A stretch of DNA of 64,000 nt. It comes from Botrimarina hoheduenensis (lineage in GTDB: Bacteria > Planctomycetota > Planctomycetia > Pirellulales > Lacipirellulaceae). A model generated the notes under the pieces. The model had not been told where the DNA came from, made no database searches, and saw nothing but the letters and a program-made list of their open reading frames with translations. This document shows, one piece after another, positions 53,772 through 62,500 of this stretch. A program made the translations under genes and the position numbers. Position 1 is the stretch's first letter, and each line of letters opens with the position of its first letter. The stretch spans positions 186,001 to 250,000 of the forward strand of contig NZ_SJPH01000003.1 of assembly GCF_007859815.1 (NCBI RefSeq). Direction: 5' to 3'.

Positions 53772-54905
53772 ATGGCTCCTGCAAAAACAACCCTTCTTGT
53801 GTTGATCGCGATGATCACCGCCACGCCCGCGGCAACGGCGGCGGTGACCAATTTCTACCCCCAGCAAGCGTTCCCCGGACTACCGGGTCACAACACCTAC
53901 GACTTGCAAATCGGTTTCAGCGGGCAGCTCGGCGTGCAGCAGCTCTACGTCCGGCTGGTGGAAGGCTCGATCTACAACAACACGCCGTTCGGTAGCGCTT
54001 TGCCACCGAGCTCGGCGCTGCTCGCGATCGTGCCCGAGCTACAGTTCGACACCTTCGTTGCGACAGGTGGACTGACGAGTACGACCTCGGCACCCACACT
54101 GATCTTGGGCGGGGGGACAAATGCGGGCGGTGGCGCAGCGCTCGATATGACCTCAACCGATCGGCTCAGTGCCGCCTGGTCTCCCGCTGTGGGGACGACC
54201 GTCACGAATCAAAACGATTACACCATCGCACGGCTTACGTTATCGGATGACGCGCGCGGAGAACTGCTGTACTTCGGCACAACGACCGACAACGCCACTT
54301 ATCAGCGACGGCTGCTTTTCCAGTCGGGGAGCATCTTCACGCTGGTCGATCCTTGGTCGGGCGACTTTAACTTCGACCTCAAGGTGGACAACACCGACCT
54401 GAACCTGCTGCTGGCCAACTGGGGTGCCGACAACGTCCCCGGCGCGTGGCTGCACAATTTCGTCGGACCGATAGTTGATAATAAAGAGCTCAACTCGCTC
54501 CTCGCGTCTTGGGGAGGAGTCGGGTTCTATAGCCCGTTCGCGATTCCCGAGCCGGGATCTGCGCTGCTATGTGGCGTGGCCGCTGGTTCGCTGCTCACCC
54601 GCCGGCGCAGGGTGCGGACTCGTGCCACCGGCACCAGCTCGGCCCCGGCATCCACCACGCCGGCCGCGCCGGTGGCCGTCCTGCTTGGCAGTACCGCCTC
54701 GGCACCGGCGCAGGTGACCGCGTTGCATGTCGTGCCGGTCGCTGTGCCGACCTTCAACGATCCCCTGTTCGATCTCTCCGCATCGTTCACGATCGATCTG
54801 GAGATCGACTTCACCGGCGCGCTGGGGGGTCAGCAGATTTACGTCTCGCTAACGCAGGGGGAATTGCTCTATCACCCGCTCGGCACAGGCACGCCCCCTG
54901 ATTAA
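53772..54905 (+). CDS. PEP-CTERM/dockerin-type secreted protein (paralog A), read into the start of its paralog B
   Basis: Starts at ATG 53772 with GGAGAGG upstream. Signal peptide 'LLVLIAMITATPAATAAV'. A beta-rich domain of about 190 residues follows ('NTYDLQIGFSGQLGVQQLYV', 'YTIARLTLSDDARGELLYFG'). Then come two dockerin-like units ('GDFNFDLKVDNTDLNLLLAN' and 'VDNKELNSLLASWG') and the PEP-CTERM-like tail 'IPEPGSALLCGVAAGSLLT' plus RRRR. The protein should end there, near 54615, but the frame continues without a stop through a Thr/Ala/Pro-rich junction into a second signal-like stretch and a second copy of the domain ('FTIDLEIDFTGALGGQQIYV'). It stops at TAA 54903-54905. This is a fusion of two paralogs, or loss of the A stop codon. 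Confidence 0.78.
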   Translation: MAPAKTTLLVLIAMITATPAATAAVTNFYPQQAFPGLPGHNTYDLQIGFSGQLGVQQLYVRLVEGSIYNNTPFGSALPPSSALLAIVPELQFDTFVATGGLTSTTSAPTLILGGGTNAGGGAALDMTSTDRLSAAWSPAVGTTVTNQNDYTIARLTLSDDARGELLYFGTTTDNATYQRRLLFQSGSIFTLVDPWSGDFNFDLKVDNTDLNLLLANWGADNVPGAWLHNFVGPIVDNKELNSLLASWGGVGFYSPFAIPEPGSALLCGVAAGSLLTRRRRVRTRATGTSSAPASTTPAAPVAVLLGSTASAPAQVTALHVVPVAVPTFNDPLFDLSASFTIDLEIDFTGALGGQQIYVSLTQGELLYHPLGTGTPPD

Positions 54906-55490
54906 ACGCTCTTCGCCGCGTCCCCCGGACTCCCCTACACCACCTTCATCGGCCTAGGCGGCCGCGCCGCGCAGACCTCGGCAGCGATCACGGTAGTGAG
55001 CGGGTCGATCAACCTGCCCGGTGCCCCCGCCAATCTGCTCTTTGGCCCTACGCAGCTCCGTGCTGCTTTTGCGGCACCTCCAGGCCCGCCGATCACGGAT
55101 AGCGAAGCCTTCTTCGTCGCCCGGCTCACCTTTAGCGATGACGCGCAAGGCACGCTCGCTTACCAGGGAACCACCTCTGGCAGCGGCGTCGCAGTATTCA
55201 CCCTGCCGATCGCGGGCGACCCCTACCCCGATGGCGACTTCAACTACAACGGCGTCGTCGACAACGGCGACTTGAACTTGCTGCTCAGCCGCTGGGGCCA
55301 GACGACCGTTCCGCCCGAGTGGGTCAACGGGTTTGTCGACGGCCTGGTCGATTATCAAGAGGCCAACGCCCTGCTGCGCAGCTGGGCGTTCGGTGCCGGC
55401 ATCAGCATCCCCGAGCCCGCGTCGCTCGCGCTGCTCATCCCCCTGCTCAGCCCCCTGCTTGGCGGTTGCCGCCGCAACACACGGACTTAA
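54906..55490 (+). pseudogene. Remainder of paralog B, cut off by an in-frame TAA
   Basis: The codons after TAA 54903-54905 continue in the same frame for 194 codons. They match the second half of paralog A: 'SEAFFVARLTFSDDAQGTLA' against 'YTIARLTLSDDARGELL', then 'GDFNYNGVVDNGDLNLLLSR' and 'VDYQEANALLRSWAFG', then 'IPEPASLALLIPLLSPLLGG' with a basic end. The stop falls where A has an ordinary codon, so one base change (for example from AAA, CAA or GAA) explains it. B has no good start codon of its own after the junction with A. No second frameshift is seen, so the damage looks recent; a sequencing error or readthrough is also possible. Confidence 0.75.
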
Positions 55491-55508
55491 CGCACGGAGC
55501 CGTACGTG

Positions 55509-55874
55509 ATGGTTCAACGCAGTCTCTACACGCTCATGCTGCTGGCCGGCGTGACCGGTGCCTCCGCTAATCTGCTGTGCACCAGCGGAAATATTCCAGG
55601 CGACTTTAACGGGGATGGCCGCGTGGAGAACACCGACCTGAACTTGCTGCTTGGTAGCTGGGGGAACACGAACCCACCAATTTGCTGGTGCTGGAATAAC
55701 GGGCCTATCGACAACGGCGAGATCAACGCCTTACTCGGCAACTGGGGCTTCGGCATGGGCGCTACGGCGATCCCCGAGCCGGCGACGTTAATGTTGTTGC
55801 TGCTCGTGGCGCTCGGCGGTGGCGTTCACTCGCCCAGGAACGTGCGGAGCACTTCCTCCGGCGCGGCGGCGTAG
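55509..55874 (+). CDS. Minimal dockerin-pair protein with signal peptide and PEP-CTERM-like anchor
   Basis: A 121-residue protein starting at ATG 55509 (a GTG precedes at 55506). Signal peptide 'SLYTLMLLAGVTGASA'. Almost nothing separates it from the dockerin-like units 'GDFNGDGRVENTDLNLLLGS' and 'IDNGEINALLGNWGFG'; the linker contains two Cys in 'CWCWN'. The PEP-CTERM-like tail is 'IPEPATLMLLLLVALGGG'. The last 16 codons, after the hydrophobic stretch, are antisense to the end of fusA (55826-55874). The gene therefore borrows its C-terminal basic tail from fusA DNA. It may act as a free dockerin-like module or be a decayed relic. Confidence 0.75.
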   Translation: MVQRSLYTLMLLAGVTGASANLLCTSGNIPGDFNGDGRVENTDLNLLLGSWGNTNPPICWCWNNGPIDNGEINALLGNWGFGMGATAIPEPATLMLLLLVALGGGVHSPRNVRSTSSGAAA

Positions 55875-58009
55875 TCGCTGGGGGTCATGCTGCACCCCGC
55901 GCGGCCCTGCGAGAGGCTCCGCATGGCGGAGGAATAGCCGAACAGGTTAGCCAGCGGTGCCTCGGCGATGAGCACGGTATCGCCCCCGCGCTGCTCCGTG
56001 CGTTCGATGATCGCGCGGCGCTGCTGCAGGTCGCCCACCAGATCGCCCATGTGCTCTTCGGGGGTGGTCAGTTCGAGCCGCATGATCGGTTCCAGCAGCA
56101 TCACGCCCGCCTCGCGGAGGCCCTTGTCGAACGCCAAGCTGGCGGCCGTGCGGAAGGCGATCTCGCTGGCGTCGGTCTCGTGCACTTCGCCGCCGAGGAT
56201 CGTCACTCGCACGCGCATCAGCGGGAAGCCCAGCGTGCCGCCGCCGCTGGCCGCGTTCTCAAGCTCCTCGATCACCACACCCAGGTACTCGTCGGTCAGC
56301 CCGCCCGCCTCGCTCGTCGCGGCCGGATCGATCGAGACCACCACCGGCGGTGCCACAGCCGCAAGCGGACCGGTCGCTCGATATGGCTCGACACGCACCC
56401 GCACCGCCGCGGTGTGCTGCACGCCGTTGATGTTGCGGTTGCACTCGCCGACGACCGTGGCCCGCTGAGCAACCGTCTCGCGGTAACTGACGCGCGGCTT
56501 GTGGACTTTCACTTTCAGGCCAAAGTCCCGCTTCAGGCGGTGCTGGATCACCTCCAGGTGCAGCTCGCCCATGCCGGAGATCAGCGTCTGGCCGGTCTCG
56601 GGGTTCTCGGTGGCGGAGAACGTCGGGTCTTGCTTGCGCAGCATCTCGAGCGTTTCGGCAAGCTTCTTCTTGTCGGCCGAGGTCTCGGCCTCGATCGCCA
56701 TCGAGATCACCGTCTCAGGGAACTCGATCGACTCGAGGAGGATCGGCTCGCGGGTGTCGCACAGCGTGTCGCCCGTGATGCTGTCGCGCAGTCCGAGCAA
56801 CGCAACGATGTCGCCGGCCTGGGCTTTATCGAGCTGCTCATCTTTGCGCGAAGCGTGCAGACGCCAGATCTGGGCGACGTTCTCTTTGAGGTCACGACCC
56901 GGATTGAGCACCCGGCTGTTGGGCGCGAGCTCTCCCGAATAAATTCGCACCCAGTACAGATCGCCGGTCTTGAACGGCAGGATCTTGAAAACCAAACCAC
57001 AAAACGGGGCGGCGGGATCCGGCTTGCGGGTGATCTTCTCGCCGGTTGCGGCCGGCGGCGAATCCTCCTCAAGCGGCGCGCTCGTCCGCCGACGTTCGGC
57101 CTTGCCCTTGGCCTTGCCCGTGGGCCGCGTTCCCTCGACCGAAGGCATCTCAAGCGGATGCGGCAGGTAGGCGGCCACCGCATCCAGCAGCGGCTGGATG
57201 CCGATCCCGTGCAAGGCCGAGCCGCACAGCACGGGCTGGATCTGCAGATGGATCGTGGCGTTGCGGAGCACCTTGTATACGAGCGGCTCGGGGATCTTCT
57301 CGCCCGACAGCGCGAGCTCCATGAGCTCATCCGAGTAATCGTAGAGCTGCTCGAGCATCCGCTCACGATAAAGCTGCGCTTCGACAAATAGGTCTTCGGG
57401 CAGCGCCGTCTCGACAATCTCGCGGCCCTCTTTGCCCGCGGGAAAAGTCAACAGCTTCATCCGCACCAGATCGATCACGCCCCGGAACGGGTTGGGCGCA
57501 TGCGGCGGACCCTGGCCGGCGGGCATCTGGATGGCGATCGGGTTGGCCCCCAGCCGCGACTGAATCTCGGCGAGCACACCCTCCCAGTTGGCACCCTCGC
57601 GGTCCATCTTGTTGATCATCGCGATCCGGGGCACGTGATAGCGGTTCGCCTGCCGCCAGACGGTTTCGCTCTGCGCCTCGACCCCTTCGCGCGCCGAGAA
57701 GACCACCACGGCCCCATCCAGCACGCGCAGGCTGCGCTCGACCTCGGCGGTGAAGTCCACGTGACCGGGGGTGTCGATCAGATTGATCGCCACGTCTTTC
57801 CACGGAAAGCGGACGCACGCCGAGTAAATGGTGATGCCGCGCTCGGCTTCCTCGGCATCGTCGTCGGTGGTGGTGGTACCCTTGTCGACCTCGCCCGCAC
57901 GGTGCTTGGCGGAGCTGACGTAGAGCATCCGCTCGGTGACCGTGGTCTTGCCCGCGTCGATGTGCGCGATGACGCCGATGTTGCGGAGCTTGGTTAAGTC
58001 AGCAGACAC
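55826..58009 (-). CDS. fusA: Elongation factor G, spirochaete/planctomycete/delta-proteobacterial (spd) type
   Basis: A 727-residue GTPase that moves tRNAs and mRNA after peptide transfer. P-loop 'AHIDAGKTT' at residues 15-23. Then 'DDDAEEAERGITIYSACVRF', which differs from the common 'QEQERGITITSA', 'LIDTPGHVDFTAEVERSLRV' (G3) and 'MINKMDREG' (G4). Around residues 290-330 there is a charged insertion rich in Lys/Arg/Pro before domain II. Domains III-V are present ('GMGELHLEVIQHRLKRDFGL', 'EPIMRLELTTPEEHMGDLVG'). The switch sequence suggests the spd/mitochondrial-type EF-G, known to split translocation and recycling between two copies; which role this one has is open. No tuf follows. Confidence 0.93.
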   Translation of the reverse strand: MSADLTKLRNIGVIAHIDAGKTTVTERMLYVSSAKHRAGEVDKGTTTTDDDAEEAERGITIYSACVRFPWKDVAINLIDTPGHVDFTAEVERSLRVLDGAVVVFSAREGVEAQSETVWRQANRYHVPRIAMINKMDREGANWEGVLAEIQSRLGANPIAIQMPAGQGPPHAPNPFRGVIDLVRMKLLTFPAGKEGREIVETALPEDLFVEAQLYRERMLEQLYDYSDELMELALSGEKIPEPLVYKVLRNATIHLQIQPVLCGSALHGIGIQPLLDAVAAYLPHPLEMPSVEGTRPTGKAKGKAERRRTSAPLEEDSPPAATGEKITRKPDPAAPFCGLVFKILPFKTGDLYWVRIYSGELAPNSRVLNPGRDLKENVAQIWRLHASRKDEQLDKAQAGDIVALLGLRDSITGDTLCDTREPILLESIEFPETVISMAIEAETSADKKKLAETLEMLRKQDPTFSATENPETGQTLISGMGELHLEVIQHRLKRDFGLKVKVHKPRVSYRETVAQRATVVGECNRNINGVQHTAAVRVRVEPYRATGPLAAVAPPVVVSIDPAATSEAGGLTDEYLGVVIEELENAASGGGTLGFPLMRVRVTILGGEVHETDASEIAFRTAASLAFDKGLREAGVMLLEPIMRLELTTPEEHMGDLVGDLQQRRAIIERTEQRGGDTVLIAEAPLANLFGYSSAMRSLSQGRAGCSMTPSDYAAAPEEVLRTFLGE

Positions 58010-58224
58010 GGGGAGGGAGCCGCATGCGGAGGGTATCGGGGGACGTGGTCGCTAGGTGAACTAGCCTAAACCACGGGACCAATAGCGGTAAGTATCGCTT
58101 GCGGAGCAGCCCGCGGCGGGACACCCCCCCGTGATTGTTCGGCAGGCACAATTTAGGGGCGAGCTCAGCGAGGAGAGCCCCGTAACATCTAAAAACTGGC
58201 CGATCCTGAGCAAGCTCTCTGTCG

Positions 58225-58270
58225 CAACAGGGTTCGCCCACAACAGAGTTCGGCCATAACAAGGTTCGGC
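58225..58270. repeat. Three imperfect repeats upstream of fusA
   Basis: CAACAGGGTTCGCC at 58225, CAACAGAGTTCGGC at 58241 and AACAAGGTTCGGC at 58258, a period of 16-17 nt. Similar to the triple repeats upstream of rpoA and the metallopeptidase-like gene. Confidence 0.75.
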
Positions 58271-58280
58271 TACGGGCGTA

Positions 58281-58312
58281 AAAAAAGCCGGGGTCAAAAC
58301 CCCGGCTTTTTT
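58281..58312 (-). terminator. Rho-independent terminator after rpsG
   Basis: AAAAAAGCCGGGGT and ACCCCGGCTTTTTT pair with a 4-nt loop (stem GCCGGGGT 58287-58294 with 58299-58306). On the minus strand the T-run follows the stem. The A/T flanks make it bidirectional. It lies 16 nt past the rpsG stop. Confidence 0.93.
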
Positions 58313-58328
58313 CGTTGGTTGGTTCGGC

Positions 58329-58799
58329 TCACCACGCGAAGTGGGCGAACGCCTTATTGGCGTCGGCCATACGGTGGACGTTCTCACGACGGCTCATCGC
58401 AACGCCTTCGCGGTTGTAGGCGGCGACCAGCTCATCGGCGAGCTTCTGGTGAGTGGGGCGGCCCTTCTTCTCGCGGATCGCCAGCAGCAGCCAGCGGATG
58501 GCCAGTGACTGTTGGCGGTTGCGGTTGACCTGCATCGGCACCTGGTAGGCGGCACCACCGACACGACGGCTGCGGACCTCGATCGCCGGCTTTACGTTCT
58601 CAACGGCCTGCGTGAAGACGTCGATCGGCTCGACATCGGGCACACGCTGCTTGATGACGTCCAGCGCGTCGTAGAAGATCGTCCGGGCGGTGCTCTTCTT
58701 GCCGCCAATCATCAGGCAGTTGATGAACTTGCTGGCCAGGAGCGACCCGTGTACGGGGTCCGGCTTGAGCGTTTTGCGGCTGGCGGTAATGCGGGCCAT
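58329..58799 (-). CDS. rpsG: 30S ribosomal protein S7
   Basis: A 156-residue primary assembly protein of the 30S head and, in E. coli, the str-operon repressor. '[20 protein letters not shown]', '[20 protein letters not shown]', '[20 protein letters not shown]', '[20 protein letters not shown]' and '[20 protein letters not shown]' are typical, ending 'FAHFAW'. Followed by a strong terminator, unlike in E. coli where fusA continues. Confidence 0.99.
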   Translation of the reverse strand: MARITASRKTLKPDPVHGSLLASKFINCLMIGGKKSTARTIFYDALDVIKQRVPDVEPIDVFTQAVENVKPAIEVRSRRVGGAAYQVPMQVNRNRQQSLAIRWLLLAIREKKGRPTHQKLADELVAAYNREGVAMSRRENVHRMADANKAFAHFAW

Positions 58800-58887
58800 G
58801 GAAAGCTGCTAGCGGTTGAAAGTGGTAGCGGTTTATGGGGTGCTGGCGGAGTGTTACAGACACCTTCCGGCTCAGCGATAACGTCGA

Positions 58888-59256
58888 TCAGCTCTTCTTG
58901 GCACCGTAGCGGCTGCGTGACTGCTTGCGTCCGTTGACGCCAAGGCTGTCGAGGGCACCGCGGACCACCTGGTAACGCACGCCGGGAAGGTCGCGGACGC
59001 GGCCGCCGCGGACCAGCACAATGCTGTGCTCCTGCAGCGAGTGTCCCTCGCCCGGGATGTAGACCGTTACTTCTTTGCCGTTGGAAAGCCGTACGCGGGT
59101 GATCTTCCGCAAAGCCGAGTTCGGCTTCTTGGGGGTCATGGTCCGCACTTGCAGGCACACGCCCCGCTTGAACGGGCACTGCTCAAGAACGGGTGACTTG
59201 CTCTTGGACCGCTTCGATTTGCGGTTCTTGCGGACGAGCTGATTGATCGTTGGCAT
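58888..59256 (-). CDS. rpsL: 30S ribosomal protein S12, with Arg at residue 88
   Basis: A 122-residue protein of the decoding centre. '[20 protein letters not shown]', '[20 protein letters not shown]', '[20 protein letters not shown]', '[19 protein letters not shown]' and '[20 protein letters not shown]' cover the protein. Lys 43 is retained in TPKKPN. Residue 88 is Arg (GGRVRDLPG) where most bacteria have Lys; K88R is a well-known streptomycin-resistance substitution. The codon is CGC. Upstream is rpoC (262 bp), downstream rpsG. Confidence 0.99.
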   Translation of the reverse strand: MPTINQLVRKNRKSKRSKSKSPVLEQCPFKRGVCLQVRTMTPKKPNSALRKITRVRLSNGKEVTVYIPGEGHSLQEHSIVLVRGGRVRDLPGVRYQVVRGALDSLGVNGRKQSRSRYGAKKS

Positions 59257-59467
59257 TCGTGACGGCGCTCGGTGTTTGGCACGCTTGTGAGGGGTGCCGG
59301 ATCGAGTTCGGTGGATCGGGGGGGGCGTAGGGGACCGGCTTCGCGGTCCTTTTCACGCGAGCCCCGCATCCTAGGGGATTTCGGGGCTTTGTCAACTCGC
59401 CCCGCCGCTGCGTTTTTCGCCTCGCCGGGGCAAAGGCACCAATCGCAAGGGTCAGGGGTCTAAAACC

Positions 59468-59510
59468 GCGGTGGGAGGGGCTCAGCCCGGGGGGCTACCC
59501 CTCCCGCCGC
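59468..59510 (-). terminator. Hairpin downstream of rpoC, probable terminator
   Basis: GCGGTGGGAGGGG (59468-59480) pairs with CCCCTCCCGCCGC (59498-59510) with one G-U pair. On the minus strand it lies 8 nt after the rpoC stop and is followed by GGTTTTAG, a weak T-run. Confidence 0.75.
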
Positions 59511-59518
59511 GAGAGGTC

Positions 59519-62500
59519 TCATTCGTTGGCGGCGTCGCCGCCCAGCAAAGCGTCGAGGCTCGATGGCTTGCTCCGCTCCTGCGGAGCCGGGGTCTCGCCG
59601 CCCAACAACGGGAACGAGCGGTCCAGGGCACCGGCGGTCTCGACAGCCAAAGCCTCGAGCGCCTCGGGACGGATCCGCACTTCCGACTCGTTGATGCTGC
59701 GGAAACCCGTTCCCGCGGGAATCAGGTGCCCCAGGATCACGTTCTCCTTCAGACCCACAAGGTGGTCGGTCCGACCCGCCAGAGCGGCCTCGGTGAGCAC
59801 CTTGGTCGTCTCCTGGAAGCTCGCCGCCGAGATAAAGCTGTTCGACTGGACCGCCGCCTTGGTGATGCCCAGCAACTGCGTCGTGCCGGTCGCCTTCTTG
59901 GTCTTAACGCCCTTGGCGAGTTCGCCGCCGAGCGCTTCGATCTGGGCGTTAGCCTGCTCGAGCGCGGCCTTCGGCACGATCGAGCCCGTGGCGTAATCGC
60001 TGTCGCCCTTGTCGGTGATCCGCAGGCACTCGGCCACCGCATCGTTCGCACGCCGGAAATCGTACTTGTCCAGCACGGCCCCGGGCAGCAGGTTCGTGTC
60101 GCCGGGCGTGTCGATCTTCACCTTCCGCAACATCTGCGAAACGATGATCTCGATGTGCTTGTCGTTGATATCGACACGCTGCGAGCGATAGACGTTCTGA
60201 ATCTCGCGGGTGAGATACTGCTGAACCGCCTCTTCGCCCGAGACACGCAGGATGTCGTGGGGCACTAGCGGACCATCCACGAGCGAATCGCCCGCCTTGA
60301 CGATATCTCCCGAGTGAACCCGCAAGTGCTTGTTGTGGGTCACCAGGTGCTCACGCTCAACGCTCGCCTCATTGCGGACGATGATCGAACGCTTGCCGCG
60401 CTTCTTCTCGGCGAGGATCTCTACCTTGCCGTCGATCTCGGCGATGACCGCTGGATCCTTCGGCTTGCGAGCCTCGAAGATCTCGGTCACACGGGGCAGA
60501 CCGCCGGTGATGTCCTGGGTGCCGCCGGCCTCACGGGGTGTCTTGGCGATCAGTTCGCCAGGAGCCACAACGTCGCCATCGCGGACTTCGAGCCATGCCT
60601 TCTCGGGCATGTAGTAGAAGTCAAGGATCTTGCCGTCCTTGGGATCTTCAACAACCACCTGCGGATGCAGGTCGCCCTTGTGCTCCATGACCACGTAACG
60701 CATCTGACCCGAGGGGTCTTTCTCGCCGCGGATGGTCTCGCCTTCGATCAGGTCCTCGAGGCGGATCTTGCCGCCGGTCTCGGCCAGGATCGGGATGGAG
60801 TGCGGGTCCCACTCGCACAGGACATCGCCCGCCTTGACCTCGTCACCTTCGTTGAGGCGGATCACGGCACCGGTCGGGATCTCGTACTTCTCGAGTTCGC
60901 GGCCGCGATCATCGACGAGCGCCAGCTCGCCGTTTCGGCCGAGCACCACGAGGTTGTCCTCTTGGTTCTTCACCGCATTGAGCTTGGCAAAGCGAACCAA
61001 ACCGCCCTTGATCGCCTTGATATCGGACTGTTCCACGTCACGCTGGCCGACGCCGCCAATGTGGAACGTCCGCATGGTTAGCTGCGTGCCGGGCTCGCCG
61101 ATGCTCTGGGCGGCGATGATGCCCACGGCCATGCCCTCTTCAACCAGCGAGCCGGTTGACATGTCCATGCCATAGCACTTGCGGCAGATGCCCAGCGAGG
61201 CTTCGCAGGTCATCGCGCTGCGGACCTGGATCTTTTCCAGCCCCATCTCTTCAATCTTGCGGCCGATCTCGCTCGTGATGAGACCGTTCTCTTCCACGAT
61301 CACCTCGTCGGTGATCGGGTTGACGATGTTCTGGCGACTAACGCGGCCACGGATCGAGTCGGCGAGGCCGACCTCGACTTTTTCACCCCGGTAGATAATG
61401 CCCTTGGTGATACCGCGCGTTGTGCCACAGTCATCCAGCGTGACGACAAAGTTCTGTGCCACGTCAGCCAACTTACGGGTCAGGTAACCCGAGTCGGCGG
61501 TCTTCAGCGCGGTATCCGCCAGTCCCTTACGGGCACCGTGCGTCGAGCTGAAGTACTCGAGCACCGTCAGGCCTTCGCGGAAGTTGGCCTTGATCGGCGT
61601 CTCGATGATCTTGCCCGAGGGCTTCGCCATCAGACCACGCATACCGCCGAGCTGTCGCATCTGCTCGACACCACCACGAGCACCGGAGTGCGCCATCAGG
61701 TAGATCGGGTTGACGTACTGATTGCCGCGGAAGTCGTTCTTCAGCGCTTCCATCATCTCGGCGGTGATCTCTTCGCGGGCGTGGGTCCAGGCGTCGAGCA
61801 CGCCGTTGTAGCGCTCTCCCTCGGTGATGATGCCGCGCTGATAGAGCTTGTTACGCTTGATGACTTCCTTCTCCGCAACGGCCAAGATCTTACCCTTGGT
61901 ATCGGGAGTCACGAGGTCGTCCGTGCCGAAGGACAGGCCGCTGAGCGTGGACATCTTGAACCCAAGTTGGTTCATGTCGTCCAGCAGCTCGATCGTCTGA
62001 CGCCGGCCGAGGAATTCGTAGCAGTCGCTGATCACCTTCGACAAACCTCGCGAGATCATCGCGTTGTTGTAGAAGGGCATCCCCTTGGGGAGCATCTCGT
62101 TGAAGAACACTCGGCCAACGGTGGTATCGATCACGCGGCCCGCCTTCGAGGCGTCGCCGTACTCCTCGCGAAGGTTGCGATTGGGGGCCAAGCGGATCTT
62201 GATCTTGGCGTGCGTGTGGACCTTACCCATTAGGTGGGCCATCTCCACTTCGGCAGCGCTGGAGAACATGGTCCCGTCGCCGGGGGCCTCGGGCGCGTCC
62301 ATCGTGATGTAGTAGCTGCCCATCACCACGTCTTGCGACGGGCTGATGATCGGCGCACCGTTGGCGGGGCTGAAGATGTTGTGGGTCGACATCATCAGCG
62401 TGTGCGCCTCAACCTGTGCCTCGATCGAAAGGGGCAGGTGGACCGCCATCTGGTCGCCGTCGAAGTCCGCGTTGAAGCCCTTGCACACCAGCGGGTGCAG

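Larger units (their letters stand above)
58010..58328. other. rpsG-fusA spacer with triple repeat and terminator
   Basis: A 319-bp gap. It holds three imperfect copies of about 14 nt (58225-58270) and a strong terminator (58281-58312) next to rpsG. fusA therefore probably has its own promoter here. Confidence 0.6.
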
